Shown here piece by piece: positions 15,221 to 25,168 of a stretch of DNA of 39,594 bases. The DNA is from MGIIb-O2 sp964003245 (lineage in GTDB: Archaea; Thermoplasmatota; Poseidoniia; Poseidoniales; Thalassarchaeaceae): the NCBI GenBank assembly GCA_964003245.1, contig CAXFIU010000011.1:1-39594 (forward strand), written 5' to 3'. Both the position numbers and the translations under genes were made by a program. The notes beneath the pieces were generated by a model, which saw nothing but the letters and a program-made list of their open reading frames with translations, made no database searches and was not told the DNA's origin. Each line of letters begins with the position of its first letter. Within the stretch, counting starts at the first letter, position 1.

Positions 15221-15979
15221 TCACTCTGTCTCAAAGACTACATCCCTTGTTCTTGAAAGAAATCTTTCACCGGAATCGACATAGATTACTTGGCCTGTCA
15301 CAGACTTAGCACCCATCAAATAACACACAGCATCTGCAATATCCTCTGGATCTGGCCCATACCCCAAAGGAGAACTGGATTGTGCACGTTGAAAGCCCTC
15401 ATTAGTTTGCAAATCGCTGGCCAATGTGTGACCTGGAGAAACCGCATTAACTCTAACTTTAGGCGCCAAACTTCTTGCTAAAGTATCAGTTAGGCCTAAC
15501 ATAGCATATTTCGATGTAGTGTAAGAAAGATAATCGGGATTTGGATTATGCAATTTTTGATCTAAAATATTGACAACATTTCCTTGTCTACCCTCATCTA
15601 ATGAACCATACATTTCTTTAATTAACATTAGAGGAACCTTTGCATTTATTTGCATGTGCTTATCCCAAGAATTGGATGAAACTGTAGAAATATCATCATG
15701 AAGAAAAACAGATGCATTATTCACAATTGCATCAATATATCCGAACTCTTCTATTGCCTTCGAAATTAAATTTCTTGCACTGGAAATTTCAGATAAATCT
15801 GCTTGACAAACAATTGCATTACCACCATCTGAATTTATTATTCTGGCGGTTTCTTCTGCTTCCTTAGATGAATTTCTGTAATGAATAATGACATTGTAAC
15901 CATTTCTAGAGAGACGAATACAAATCTCTCTCCCTATTCTCTTGGAACCACCAGTAACCAATACAACGCCATGATTCAT
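15221..15979 (-). CDS. SDR-family pteridine reductase-like (FolM/PTR1-like) oxidoreductase
   Basis: NAD(P)H-dependent short-chain dehydrogenase, 252 residues, cytosolic. The cofactor motif TGGSKRIG (9-16), NNAS (87-90) and catalytic YTTSK (Y153, K157) are visible. At the position normally held by the SDR serine, 13 residues before the Tyr, there is Asp140 (NILDQ). Asp-Tyr-Lys with this spacing is the catalytic set of Leishmania PTR1 and related FolM dihydromonapterin reductases. The gene immediately precedes folB (4-base gap), so reduction of a dihydropterin or dihydrofolate is the best inference; a generic SDR remains possible. The ATG at 15977-15979 is the natural start, and the gene diverges from lipA. 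Confidence 0.82.
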   Translation of the reverse strand: MNHGVVLVTGGSKRIGREICIRLSRNGYNVIIHYRNSSKEAEETARIINSDGGNAIVCQADLSEISSARNLISKAIEEFGYIDAIVNNASVFLHDDISTVSSNSWDKHMQINAKVPLMLIKEMYGSLDEGRQGNVVNILDQKLHNPNPDYLSYTTSKYAMLGLTDTLARSLAPKVRVNAVSPGHTLASDLQTNEGFQRAQSSSPLGYGPDPEDIADAVCYLMGAKSVTGQVIYVDSGERFLSRTRDVVFETE

Positions 15980-16079
15980 AGTATTCCGAGAGAGAAGGGC
16001 AATATGACTTCTTGTATTCGAGTAAGTTTACAATTTGCTATCAGAATAGTTTTCGTCATCACCCCGCTCGTAGGTATCA
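15980..16079. promoter_or_regulatory. Divergent promoter region, pteridine-reductase gene / lipA
   Basis: 100 bases between two divergent starts. On the plus strand a TTTACAATTTG stretch (about 16027-16037) is the most TATA-like word ahead of lipA, and TAGGT lies a few bases before its ATG. No strong operator-like dyad was found. Confidence 0.3.
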
Positions 16080-17123
16080 ATGTCAACGCGACTTCCGACG
16101 ATTAATGACCAAAATCGTCCAATAAACGAAGTTTTGAGACATAATGGTAAAAATTCACTTGAAAGAAGGAAGGAAAAAAGAAAACGGCTTCCTGAATGGT
16201 TTAGGACTAGCCTCCCAACAGGTTCTTCACAAAGAAAGTTTAACGATACTAAAGCCAATGTACATGAACACGGACTACACACAGTTTGTGAAGAAGCAAA
16301 GTGCCCTAATGTCCATGACTGTTGGGCTAGAGGAACTGCAACTTTCATGATTGCCGGAGAGGTTTGTACAAGAGGTTGTAGATTTTGTGCAGTAGGTACT
16401 ATCAGAAAACCTCCTGAACTAAATCCTATGGAGCCACAAGAGTTAGCAGAAGCAATAGAAAAAATGAACATTTCACATGCAGTTATTACAGTAGTGAACA
16501 GAGATGATTTGCCAGATGGTGGTGCAGAGCATTATAGAAAATGCTTATTGGAAGTTAGTAATAGAACTCCGGACGTAGGATTAGAGTTGCTATGTTCAGA
16601 TTTGGAAGGGAACTTAGATGCCCTTGAGGTTCTTCTCGAGAACTTGCCGATCAAGGTATTTGCACATAATGTGGAGTGTGTTCCTCGACTTGATAGATTA
16701 GTAAGAGATCCTCGTGCTTCTTTTGAGCAATCCATTGAAATTCTATCTCATGCAAAGAGATTGAGGCCTGATTTGAAAATTAAATCAAGCATAATGGTTG
16801 GTTTAGGAGAAAATGATGAAGAAATTGTAGAAGCAATGAAATTACTCCGAGAAGTGGGAGTTGATATGATTACTTTAGGCCAATATCTTCAGCCTAGTGA
16901 TAAGCATCTTCCGATAGATAGATTTCCAGAGCCTAAACAATTTGCAGAATGGGATAAAACTGCCAGAGATTTAGGATTCAAAGCGGTGGCGAGTGGCCCT
17001 TTGGTAAGATCTTCATATAGGGCAGGACTATTATTTGAAGAAGCTGAAGGAGCAGAACCTGTAGTGACTAGAGAATCTACAGGTTCTGCAGTTAGTTACC
17101 TAAATCCAATGAGGAATTTGTGA
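16080..17123 (+). CDS. lipA: Lipoyl synthase (radical SAM)
   Basis: LipA inserts two sulfurs into octanoyl groups attached to lipoyl-domain lysines, using SAM and two 4Fe-4S clusters. This 347-residue protein carries both cluster motifs: the auxiliary cluster CX4CX5C (C70, C75, C81) and the radical SAM CX3CX2C (C96, C100, C103). A C-terminal RSSYRA supplies the serine ligand of the auxiliary cluster. Length and motif order are standard for bacterial LipA. The ATG at 16080 follows an AGGT ribosome-binding site. It opens an operon that encodes the substrate protein (E2), the partner enzymes and LipB. A perfect 13-bp inverted repeat lies inside its last 25 codons (17052-17089). Confidence 0.97.
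   Translation: MSTRLPTINDQNRPINEVLRHNGKNSLERRKEKRKRLPEWFRTSLPTGSSQRKFNDTKANVHEHGLHTVCEEAKCPNVHDCWARGTATFMIAGEVCTRGCRFCAVGTIRKPPELNPMEPQELAEAIEKMNISHAVITVVNRDDLPDGGAEHYRKCLLEVSNRTPDVGLELLCSDLEGNLDALEVLLENLPIKVFAHNVECVPRLDRLVRDPRASFEQSIEILSHAKRLRPDLKIKSSIMVGLGENDEEIVEAMKLLREVGVDMITLGQYLQPSDKHLPIDRFPEPKQFAEWDKTARDLGFKAVASGPLVRSSYRAGLLFEEAEGAEPVVTRESTGSAVSYLNPMRNL
17052..17089 (+). repeat. Perfect 13-bp inverted repeat (hairpin) near the 3' end of lipA
   Basis: GCAGAACCTGTAG (17052-17064) is followed by 12 bases and then its exact reverse complement CTACAGGTTCTGC (17077-17089). It lies inside the lipA coding region, 31 bases before the stop codon and about 80 bases before the E1alpha start. In RNA it would form a 13-bp stem with a 12-nt loop. 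No U-tract follows, so it is not a classic intrinsic terminator. It could be an RNA stability or processing element, or a protein-binding dyad. Confidence 0.6.
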
Positions 17124-17168
17124 TTCTTAAAAGCCAACAAATATGAGTGAGGAGACGGTGTTAGATAC

Positions 17169-18403
17169 ATGGTGAAGAAGGAGACGAAGTCAATACATGT
17201 CCCTGACGCACCTCATCGTCCGGGAGATAAACCTAAATTTGAACAATGGAGTTGGAAACCTGAGGATTTAAACCTACTAGAAATAGAATGTTCGGTAGAG
17301 GATGCAGAAAATCATGCAACCGGACTAGTTAGAGTACTTGATGACAATCATGAAGCAAAGGGTGAATGGAATCCTGACCTCACTTCTGATGAATTAATCC
17401 TAGGATTAGAACATATGCTTAGAATGAGAATTTTTGATGAAAGAATGATGAAAATGCAACGTACAGGGAAATTATCTTTCTATATGCGATCATTCGGAGA
17501 AGAAGCAATTGCAATAGCTCAAACCATGGCACTAAAGAATCAAGATTGGCTGTTCCCCACATATAGACAACCAGGTGCACAATTTGTCAGAGGAAGAGAT
17601 ATGGTTAGCATGATATGTCACTGTATCGGAAATGAAGAAGACAATGTTAAGGGTAGACAAATGCCAGTCCATTACACATATCGAGAAGGAAGATATATTT
17701 CCGTTTCAAGCCCTGTGGGGACACAATTTAGTCAAGCAGTTGGAGTAGCTCTGGCCTCAAAATACAAACAACTTGATGAAGTGACAATAACTTGGATTGG
17801 AGATGGAGCAAGTGCAGAAGGAGATTACCATTATGCACTTAATTTCGCGAGTATCTTCAAAGCACCAGTGATATTAAACGTTGTAAATAATCAATGGGCA
17901 ATTTCAACTCACTCAAATTTCGCCAGTAACAATCAGAATTTTGCAATAAGAGGAATACCATATGGAATTCCTAGTATTAGAGTTGATGGGAATGATTTTC
18001 TCGCACTATATTCTGTAACTAAATGGGCTAGAGAAAGAGCTGCAAAGGATCTTGGACCAACACATATAGAGGTTCTTACATACAGAGCAGGAGCACATAG
18101 CAGCAGTGATGACCCATCTAGATATAGGCCGAAAGATTCGAACAATCATTGGCCCGGAGGAGATCCTATTGAGAGATTAAAGTTACATTTAATTCAGAAA
18201 AAGGATTGGTCTGAAAAGAAGCATCAAGAATTAGAAGAGAGAATAGATGCAGAAGTAATGGATGCATACAAAGAAGCTGTGAAATTTGGGGATTTAGCCA
18301 ATGGGCCTTATCCGTCATCTGATGCTATATTTACAGAAGTATATGAAAAACCTCCGTGGCATTTATTGGAGCAATGGGATGAAATGAAAAAATGGAGGGA
18401 TGA

Positions 18404-18407
<4 letters not shown>
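17169..18407 (+). CDS. bkdA: 2-oxoacid (branched-chain type) dehydrogenase E1 component, alpha subunit
   Basis: ThDP-dependent E1 alpha subunit, 412 residues. With E1beta it decarboxylates a 2-oxoacid and transfers the acyl group to E2 lipoyl arms. The ThDP/Mg motif runs from GDG (211-213) to NN (240-241). Segments KGRQMPVHY, ISVSSPVGTQFSQAVG, IRVDGNDFLALYSVTK and YRAGAHSSSDDPSRYR match branched-chain E1alpha better than pyruvate-type E1alpha, so branched-chain 2-oxoacids are the likely substrates; pyruvate cannot be excluded. The Thermoplasma acidophilum homologue complex is known to act on branched-chain 2-oxoacids. The ATG at 17169 lies behind a purine-rich GAGGAGACGGTG. The 3' end overlaps the E1beta start by four bases, indicating translational coupling. 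Confidence 0.92.
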
Positions 18408-19413
<1,006 letters not shown>

Positions 19414-19417
<4 letters not shown>

Positions 19418-20712
19418 ATATGGGAGATTATGTTTTCAAATTACCAGATATAGGAGAAGGAGTAGTAGAAGGAGAAATAGTGTCATGGCACGTTAAAATT
19501 GGTGACTCGATAGTAGAAGATGCACCTATAGTTGATGTCATGACAGATAAAGCAACAGTGACTATTCCCTCACCAACCAGTGGAATAGTAAAGGAATTGA
19601 GTGGAGAAGTAGGCGATATGATTGCTGTAGGTACCGCTCTGATAACTTTCACTGGAGGAGAGGTACTGGAACTCGCTAAAGATGAATCTACTGAAAACAC
19701 AACAGTTAATGAACCAGAAATTGAAGAAGTGGTCGAAGAAATAGTAGAAGAGATAGTTGAGATTGTAGAGAAAAAGCCTACACCTACAAATAATGTACCA
19801 ATTAAAGAACCTGTTAAGGCTGTGAAAAATAGTGCGAATAATAGAATTCTGGCTAGCCCAGCGGTTAGAAGGAGAGCTAGGGAAGCAGAACTGGACCTTG
19901 CTTTTGTATCAGGATCAGGCCCCTCAGGGAGAATTAGACACGCAGACCTAGATGCCTACATAGCAGCGGGAGGAGCAGTTTCAGGAGCCCCTCCAAAGTC
20001 ATATTCTACAAAAAGAACTGAAACCAATGAAATTAAAATTGTAGGATTGAGAAGAAAAATTGCTGAACAAATGGTAAAATCAAAATTTTCTATACCTCAT
20101 TTCTCATACTTTGAAGAAATCGATGTAACAGAATTAGAAAAACTAAGAAAATTCTTAAATTCTACAAAAGATGAGGGACAACCAAAGTTAACCTATCTTC
20201 CATTCATCATGATGGCTTTAGCAAAGATAATGCCGAATCATCAAGAATGTAATGCACATTATGATGATGAAAATAACATAGTCACTCAACACTCTGCAGT
20301 CCATCTTGGAATAGCCACTCAAACCGATAGAGGATTATTTGTACCTGTAGTAAAACACGTTGAAGCAATGGATATTTGGCAATCAGCATCTGAAATGCAA
20401 AGAGTTTCAGGCTCAGCTAGAAATGGAACTGCTAGTTTAGATGACTTATCAGGCTCCACATTTACGATTACGAGTCTCGGAAGAGATGGAGGATTGGGAG
20501 CCACTCCGATTATAAATCATCCAGAAGTTAGTATCCTAGGTGTTCACAAAGCAAGAGAGATGCCTGTAGTTCAAGATGGTAAAATAGAAATTAGAAGAAT
20601 AATGAATGTATCGAGTTCTTTCGATCATCGGATTGTAGATGGGGCTAATGGGGCAGCCTTGATCCAATCATTAAAGAAATTATTAGAACATCCTGCTCTA
20701 ATTTTTATGTAG
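19414..20712 (+). CDS. 2-oxoacid dehydrogenase E2 component (dihydrolipoamide acyltransferase)
   Basis: Core acyltransferase, 432 residues. One N-terminal lipoyl domain (about 4-80) has the modification site DVMTDKATV with K46, the target of LipB and LipA encoded in the same operon. A flexible linker rich in E/V then K/P/T (about 90-140) follows. Next is a peripheral-subunit-binding domain (about 146-186; ILASPAVRRRAREAELDL, SGRIRHADLDAYI). The catalytic domain (about 205-432) ends with SSSFDHRIVDGA, containing the active-site H405. A single lipoyl domain is typical of branched-chain E2 and of many Gram-positive and archaeal E2s. Start is ATG at 19414; the second ATG (M3) lies behind AGGAGGA and is a good alternative. 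Confidence 0.94.
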
Positions 20713-20720
20713 GTGGAAAA

Positions 20721-22157
20721 ATGAGTAAAGTTCGTAAATGTCAAGTTTTAGTTATTGGAGCAGGCCCCGGCGGTTATGTAGCAGCAATAAGATCTGCGCA
20801 ATTGGGTCTTAATACAATAATTGTTGAAGGTGAAAGAGCCGGCGGAGTTTGCCTAAATGTTGGATGTATTCCAAGTAAGGCTATTATTCATGCAGCCGAA
20901 AGATATGAAGCATTAAGTAAACATTCTTCAGAAGAAGGGCATATGGGAATTTCAGTATCCGGAAATCCTGAAATTGAAATGAAAGGAGTTGTAGAATGGA
21001 AAGACGGCATAGTTCAAAGATTGACTAAAGGCGTAGAGACATTGATTAAAAATGCAGGTGCAGAATTAATTAATGGATGGGCTACATTTTCTTCTTCGAA
21101 ACAATGTACAGTTAAGACTGATGATGGAGAAATAAATATTGAAGCAGAAAATGTCATTATTGCGACAGGGTCATCTCATATTGATTTGCCTTTTATGCCG
21201 TGCGATGAAGAATTTGTTCTTTCATCTACTGGAGCATTGAGCTTGGAAAAACTACCTAAGAAAGTTGCCATAGTTGGAGGAGGATACATCGGACTAGAAT
21301 TAGGTTGTGCACTAACAAAGTTAGGTACAGAAGTAACCGTTGTTGAAGGGATGGATAGTATCCTAGGAATAATGGATAAAGAAATCAGAAGGCCACTTGA
21401 AATATGGCTGAAGAAGAATAAAGTTACGGTTCATACCAATGCTCTTGCAAGAGGATCGAAGATTAAAGGAAAGGGAGCCTCAAGAAAAGTGGAGTTAATA
21501 TTTGAAAAAGACTCAGAAGAACAAAAGATTACTGTTGACAAGATTTTGGTTACTGTTGGGAGAAGCCCAAATTCGAAAGGATGGGGGGTTGAGAATATGG
21601 GAATAAGAATGGACACATCTGGCAGATTTATTCGAATCGATCGGCAATGTAGAACCTCCGCACCGGGAGTTTATGCAATTGGTGATGTCGCTGGTGAACC
21701 GATGCTTGCTCACAAGGCAAGTGCTCAAGGAGAAATGGTCGCAGAAATTATTTCGGGTGAAAAAAGAGAATTTGATAAAGTTGCAATTCCAGCAATTGTT
21801 TTCACAGAGCCTGAGATTGTTTCAGTTGGCATGACTCCTGACGAAGCAAAAGAAAGAGGAGAAGAAATTATCACTGGTAAATTCCCTTTAGCAGCGAATG
21901 GAAGGGCTTTAACAATAGAGGCAGAGAAAAGTGCTGGCTTCATAAGAGTAACCGCTAGGAAAGATGATCACGTAATTCTGGGCATACAAGCTGTTGGTAG
22001 TCATGTGGCCGAATTGCACGGAGAATTCATCTTGGCTCTTGAAATGGGTGCATTATTAGAGGACATCTCAGATACAGTTCACGCCCATCCAACCATGACA
22101 GAAGCATTTCATGAAAGCGTATTGAAAACATTGGGTCATGCAATACATACTTCCTGA
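20721..22157 (+). CDS. lpdA: Dihydrolipoamide dehydrogenase (E3)
   Basis: FAD-dependent disulfide oxidoreductase of 478 residues that reoxidises the dihydrolipoyl arms of E2 with NAD+. Visible are the FAD-binding VIGAGPGGYVAA (11-22), the redox disulfide CLNVGCIPSK (C44, C49), the NAD-binding VAIVGGGYIGLELG, the second FAD motif VYAIGDVAG and the C-terminal dimer-interface pair in HAHPTMTE (H456, E461). It starts eight bases after the E2 stop, with GGTGG just before the ATG. All catalytic residues are present, so it should be active. Confidence 0.96.
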   Translation: MSKVRKCQVLVIGAGPGGYVAAIRSAQLGLNTIIVEGERAGGVCLNVGCIPSKAIIHAAERYEALSKHSSEEGHMGISVSGNPEIEMKGVVEWKDGIVQRLTKGVETLIKNAGAELINGWATFSSSKQCTVKTDDGEINIEAENVIIATGSSHIDLPFMPCDEEFVLSSTGALSLEKLPKKVAIVGGGYIGLELGCALTKLGTEVTVVEGMDSILGIMDKEIRRPLEIWLKKNKVTVHTNALARGSKIKGKGASRKVELIFEKDSEEQKITVDKILVTVGRSPNSKGWGVENMGIRMDTSGRFIRIDRQCRTSAPGVYAIGDVAGEPMLAHKASAQGEMVAEIISGEKREFDKVAIPAIVFTEPEIVSVGMTPDEAKERGEEIITGKFPLAANGRALTIEAEKSAGFIRVTARKDDHVILGIQAVGSHVAELHGEFILALEMGALLEDISDTVHAHPTMTEAFHESVLKTLGHAIHTS

Positions 22158-22166
22158 GGTGATTAT

Positions 22167-22841
22167 TTGAAAAAAATTCAAGTCCTGAGGGCTGGAATTA
22201 TGAAACATAATGAAGTATCGGGAATTATGAAAGTAATGCAACAAAAAAGAATAAATGACGAAATTATTGATTCAATTATTCTCGTAGAACATCCTGAAAT
22301 TGTTACAATCGGTCCAAAAGCTAGGAGAGAGGGAGTAGTAGTTAGTGACGACTATGAACAGACAATTGTCGATAGAGGAGGCGGTATCACTTGGCATGGC
22401 CCAGGGCAACTCGTAGCTTATCCGATTGTAAAATGGGAAAATGATGAGCAAAGTGTAAGGAATATCATCAATAAAATAGAAGATTTAGTTATTAAAACTC
22501 TAAATGACCTTGATATTAATGGATACAGAGACCCAGCAATGATGGGCGTATGGGTAGATGGGAAAAAAATATGTTCTATTGGCCTTGCATTTCTTCACTG
22601 GGTAAGTAGACATGGTTTAGCGTTAAACTATTCAACTCCAGGGAATAGAATTGAAAATCTTGCTTGTTGTGGATTGGATGTAGGAGCCACAACATCATTA
22701 GAAAAATTAGGTTATAAGGAATATAATAATCAACAAATAACAAGAGAATTACTGGAAAATACTTTGATTTCGAATATTCAAGAGATTCTAAATAGGATAC
22801 CAATTGAAGAAGAAAAAATGAATATTGAGGATTTTTTATGA
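22167..22841 (+). CDS. lipB: Octanoyl-[ACP]:protein octanoyltransferase (LipB)
   Basis: Transfers an octanoyl group to the lipoyl-domain lysine so that LipA can insert sulfur. The protein has 224 residues with RGGGITWHGPGQLVAYP, a GKKICSIG motif carrying the catalytic Lys (K134) and a Cys-Gly motif in NLACCGLD. C168 aligns with the acyl-enzyme cysteine, although the usual Pro before it is replaced by Cys. The start is TTG at 22167, three bases after a strong GAGGTGAT ribosome-binding site. Its stop overlaps the next gene's ATG. The octanoyl donor in an archaeon lacking classical fatty-acid synthesis is unclear, so a lipoate-ligase-like activity is a weaker alternative. Confidence 0.9.
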   Translation: MKKIQVLRAGIMKHNEVSGIMKVMQQKRINDEIIDSIILVEHPEIVTIGPKARREGVVVSDDYEQTIVDRGGGITWHGPGQLVAYPIVKWENDEQSVRNIINKIEDLVIKTLNDLDINGYRDPAMMGVWVDGKKICSIGLAFLHWVSRHGLALNYSTPGNRIENLACCGLDVGATTSLEKLGYKEYNNQQITRELLENTLISNIQEILNRIPIEEEKMNIEDFL

Positions 22842-24034
22842 AAAAACCTAAGAAAAAACCTATCAATAGATTTTGGAATATCGATGAAGAAACTATTTTC
22901 TTGAATCATGGTTCATTTGGGTCAACACCGAAAATAGTACTAGAAGAACAAAATCGATGGAAGATGATTGTTGAGAAAGATCCTGTGAGGTTCTATGACG
23001 AAATTGCTCCTAAAGCACTATTAGATGCTAGAATAGCAATTGCAAATTTTGTTAAATGCGATTCTGAGGATTTAGCATTGATTGAAAATGCCACGTCAGG
23101 AGTAAACACTGTATTGAGATCTTTAGATTTCAATAAAAATGACGAGATATTAATTCCCAATCATGCATACCAAGCTTGTAGAAATGCAGTAGATTATGTT
23201 TCTAAAAAGACTGGTGCGAAAGTTATTACTTGCGATATACCTTTTCCAGTTGATAATGAAGAAATCATAATTGAAAGGGTAATGAATTGTGTTTCAGAAA
23301 GAACAAAATTGGCATTAATTGACACCGTTACTAGCCCAACTGGAATAAAAATGCCTTTTGAAAAATTGGTAAATTTACTAGAAAAAAAAGGAGTCATGGT
23401 ACTTCTTGATGCGGCCCATGGAATAGGGATGATACCTCTAAATATAGAAAAAACAGGGGCGTCATTTACAACTAGTAATTGCCATAAATGGCTTTGTGCA
23501 CCCAAAGGTTCGGCGTTTTTACATGTCAGAAAAGATTTGCAAGAATCAATACATCCTCTAACTATCAGTCATGGAATGACTATTCCTTTAGAAGGAACGT
23601 CAAGGTTTCGTCATGAATTCGATTGGACTGGAACAAGAGATATCTCCGCATGGTGTGTAATTCCTTTTGTAATTAGTGAAATAAGTAAGATGGTTGGAAT
23701 GAAATGGGAGGAAATTATGGAGCATAATAATAACTTAGCAATAGAAGCGAGAAAATATATTTGTGAAAGATTAGATATTATTCCTCCTTGTCCTGATAAT
23801 ATGATATCAAGTATAGCGACAATAAAACTGGATTTTGATGACTTCACTGATCTTTCATTACATGAACAAGATTCGATACACCAAGAACTTCTAGAAGAAT
23901 ATAATATACAAGTGCCAGTATGGTATTGGCCAAATCCAGAAGGAAGGTATATTCGTATTTCTGCTCAGATATATAACCACTTAGAGGAGTATAAATATTT
24001 GGCATTTGCATTAGAAAATGTCTGTGAAAATTAA
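22838..24034 (+). CDS. PLP-dependent class V aminotransferase, isopenicillin-N-epimerase-like
   Basis: Fold-type I PLP enzyme, 398 residues, of the class V family (cysteine desulfurases, isopenicillin N epimerase-like proteins). Signals are the N-terminal FLNHGSFGSTP, IENATSGVNTVLRS, the PLP-contacting Asp in LLDAAHGIG (D191) and the internal-aldimine Lys in SNCHKWLCAPKG (K217). The later FRHEFDWTGTRD segment is characteristic of the epimerase-like branch. I see no obvious catalytic-Cys loop as in IscS/SufS. It overlaps lipB by four bases and so belongs to the lipoyl/2-oxoacid dehydrogenase operon. Transamination feeding 2-oxoacids, or amino-acid sulfur handling, are both guesses. Confidence 0.82.
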   Translation: MKKPKKKPINRFWNIDEETIFLNHGSFGSTPKIVLEEQNRWKMIVEKDPVRFYDEIAPKALLDARIAIANFVKCDSEDLALIENATSGVNTVLRSLDFNKNDEILIPNHAYQACRNAVDYVSKKTGAKVITCDIPFPVDNEEIIIERVMNCVSERTKLALIDTVTSPTGIKMPFEKLVNLLEKKGVMVLLDAAHGIGMIPLNIEKTGASFTTSNCHKWLCAPKGSAFLHVRKDLQESIHPLTISHGMTIPLEGTSRFRHEFDWTGTRDISAWCVIPFVISEISKMVGMKWEEIMEHNNNLAIEARKYICERLDIIPPCPDNMISSIATIKLDFDDFTDLSLHEQDSIHQELLEEYNIQVPVWYWPNPEGRYIRISAQIYNHLEEYKYLAFALENVCEN

Positions 24035-24070
24035 GCAATAGTTCAAGATGTCTAGTTCTCACGGGGTTTC

Positions 24071-24643
24071 ATGCCATCCGCTGTTGTAGCCATGACCGGT
24101 GCTTCTGGCGCACAATATGCAGTACGTCTCGTGGAAGCACTTTCTGAAGCTGCGTGGGATGTCGATTTGATCGTCACAAAAGCAGGTGCAATCAATCTAC
24201 ACCTTGAATGTGATATGATACCTGAGGATTTATCTAAAATCGAAGGAGTTACTTTACATGACAATCATAATTTAGCCGCAAAACCGGCGTCTGGTTCTGC
24301 AAAATATGATGCATACATTATTTGTCCCAGTAGTGGAACAACAATCGGAAAAATTGCTGCAGGAATATCTGATAATTTAGCAACAAGAAGTGCCCTTGTT
24401 GCTCTGAAGGAGAGAAGAAAGTTGATTCTAGTCCCTAGAGAAACTCCTTTTGCAACCACTCATCTAGAAGCTATGGCAAAAATGTCTACATGGGGAGTAA
24501 TTATACTTCCTGCTAGTCCTGGATTTTACCATAAACCCGAAACTATTGGAGAATTAATAGATTTTGTAGTAGCTAGAATTTTGGACCAACTGGATATTGA
24601 TCATGAGTTAAGTCAAAGATGGTCGGGTGAAGAAGTTAGATAA
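24071..24643 (+). CDS. ubiX: Flavin prenyltransferase (UbiX/Pad1 family)
   Basis: UbiX prenylates FMN to make the cofactor used by UbiD-family decarboxylases. The 190-residue protein shows the N-terminal MTGASGAQYAVRL, the flavin/phosphate-binding PSSGTTIGKIAAG, SDNLATRSALVALKERRKL and the LVPRETPFATTHLEAMAKM signature. Length and motif order are normal. The gene starts 36 bases after the aminotransferase and may be the distal gene of that operon. No UbiD partner lies in the window. Confidence 0.92.
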   Translation: MPSAVVAMTGASGAQYAVRLVEALSEAAWDVDLIVTKAGAINLHLECDMIPEDLSKIEGVTLHDNHNLAAKPASGSAKYDAYIICPSSGTTIGKIAAGISDNLATRSALVALKERRKLILVPRETPFATTHLEAMAKMSTWGVIILPASPGFYHKPETIGELIDFVVARILDQLDIDHELSQRWSGEEVR

Positions 24644-24658
24644 TAAGAATATCTTATT
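24642..24658. terminator. Possible bidirectional terminator hairpin between convergent genes
   Basis: AATAAG (24642-24647), a five-base loop and CTTATT (24653-24658) form a short AT-rich dyad spanning the ten-base gap between ubiX and the peroxiredoxin gene and including both stop codons. The short stem and the fact that stop codons make up part of it keep this weak. Confidence 0.25.
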
Positions 24659-25112
24659 TCTTACAAAAATCGACTATTTCTTGATAATTAGGCTCTATAC
24701 CTGGATTTTCTGCAACCCAACAATAACCAATCTTCCCATCTTCGTTGATGATAAATACGGACCTTTGAGCTGCAGTATATCCTGGCATGACAAAATCAAT
24801 CCCAACACCATAAGAATTTGTAGCATCTCTATTAACATCAGAAAGTAATGGGAAACCTATGGAGTTTCTTTTGGAGAATTCATTATTAGAAAATATTGAA
24901 TCTACACTGATTCCGAAAACTTCAGCCTCTAGATTATCAAAATCATTCATGAAGTTAGTAAATGTACACATCTCAGTAGTACAAACACCAGTAAAGGCTG
25001 CAGGATAGAATGCTAAAACTACCTTATTTCCAATTGAGTCACTTAAAGTAACCATATTTCTGTCATTCGCCATCAAAGTAAAGTCAGGTGCTGGGTCGCC
25101 TACTGATACCAT
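24654..25112 (-). CDS. Peroxiredoxin (AhpC/TSA, BCP/AhpE-like)
   Basis: Thiol peroxidase that reduces hydrogen and organic peroxides. Numbered from the preferred start the protein has 152 residues and shows the family's opening VGDPAPDFTL. The peroxidatic site is PAAFTGVCTTEMCTF (T41, C44), with a second Cys five residues on (C49), as in bacterioferritin-comigratory-type Prx. It ends near SVFIINEDGKIGY and a GIEPNY segment. The frame is open eight codons further, to an ATG at 25134-25136. The ATG at 25110-25112 is chosen because homologues begin at this point. A thioredoxin-fold gene lies divergently 56 bases away and might act as its reductant (inference). Confidence 0.88.
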   Translation of the reverse strand: MVSVGDPAPDFTLMANDRNMVTLSDSIGNKVVLAFYPAAFTGVCTTEMCTFTNFMNDFDNLEAEVFGISVDSIFSNNEFSKRNSIGFPLLSDVNRDATNSYGVGIDFVMPGYTAAQRSVFIINEDGKIGYCWVAENPGIEPNYQEIVDFCKK

Positions 25113-25168
25113 ACACTTGCGGAAGGATAGAACCATTCAAAGATAACCGTCATCAGGAGTTAATTAAA

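Noticed and set aside
16028..16471. Minus-strand 147-codon frame opposite lipA
   Set aside because: Lies wholly over conserved lipA motifs and its divergent promoter region; a mirror of lipA codon usage.
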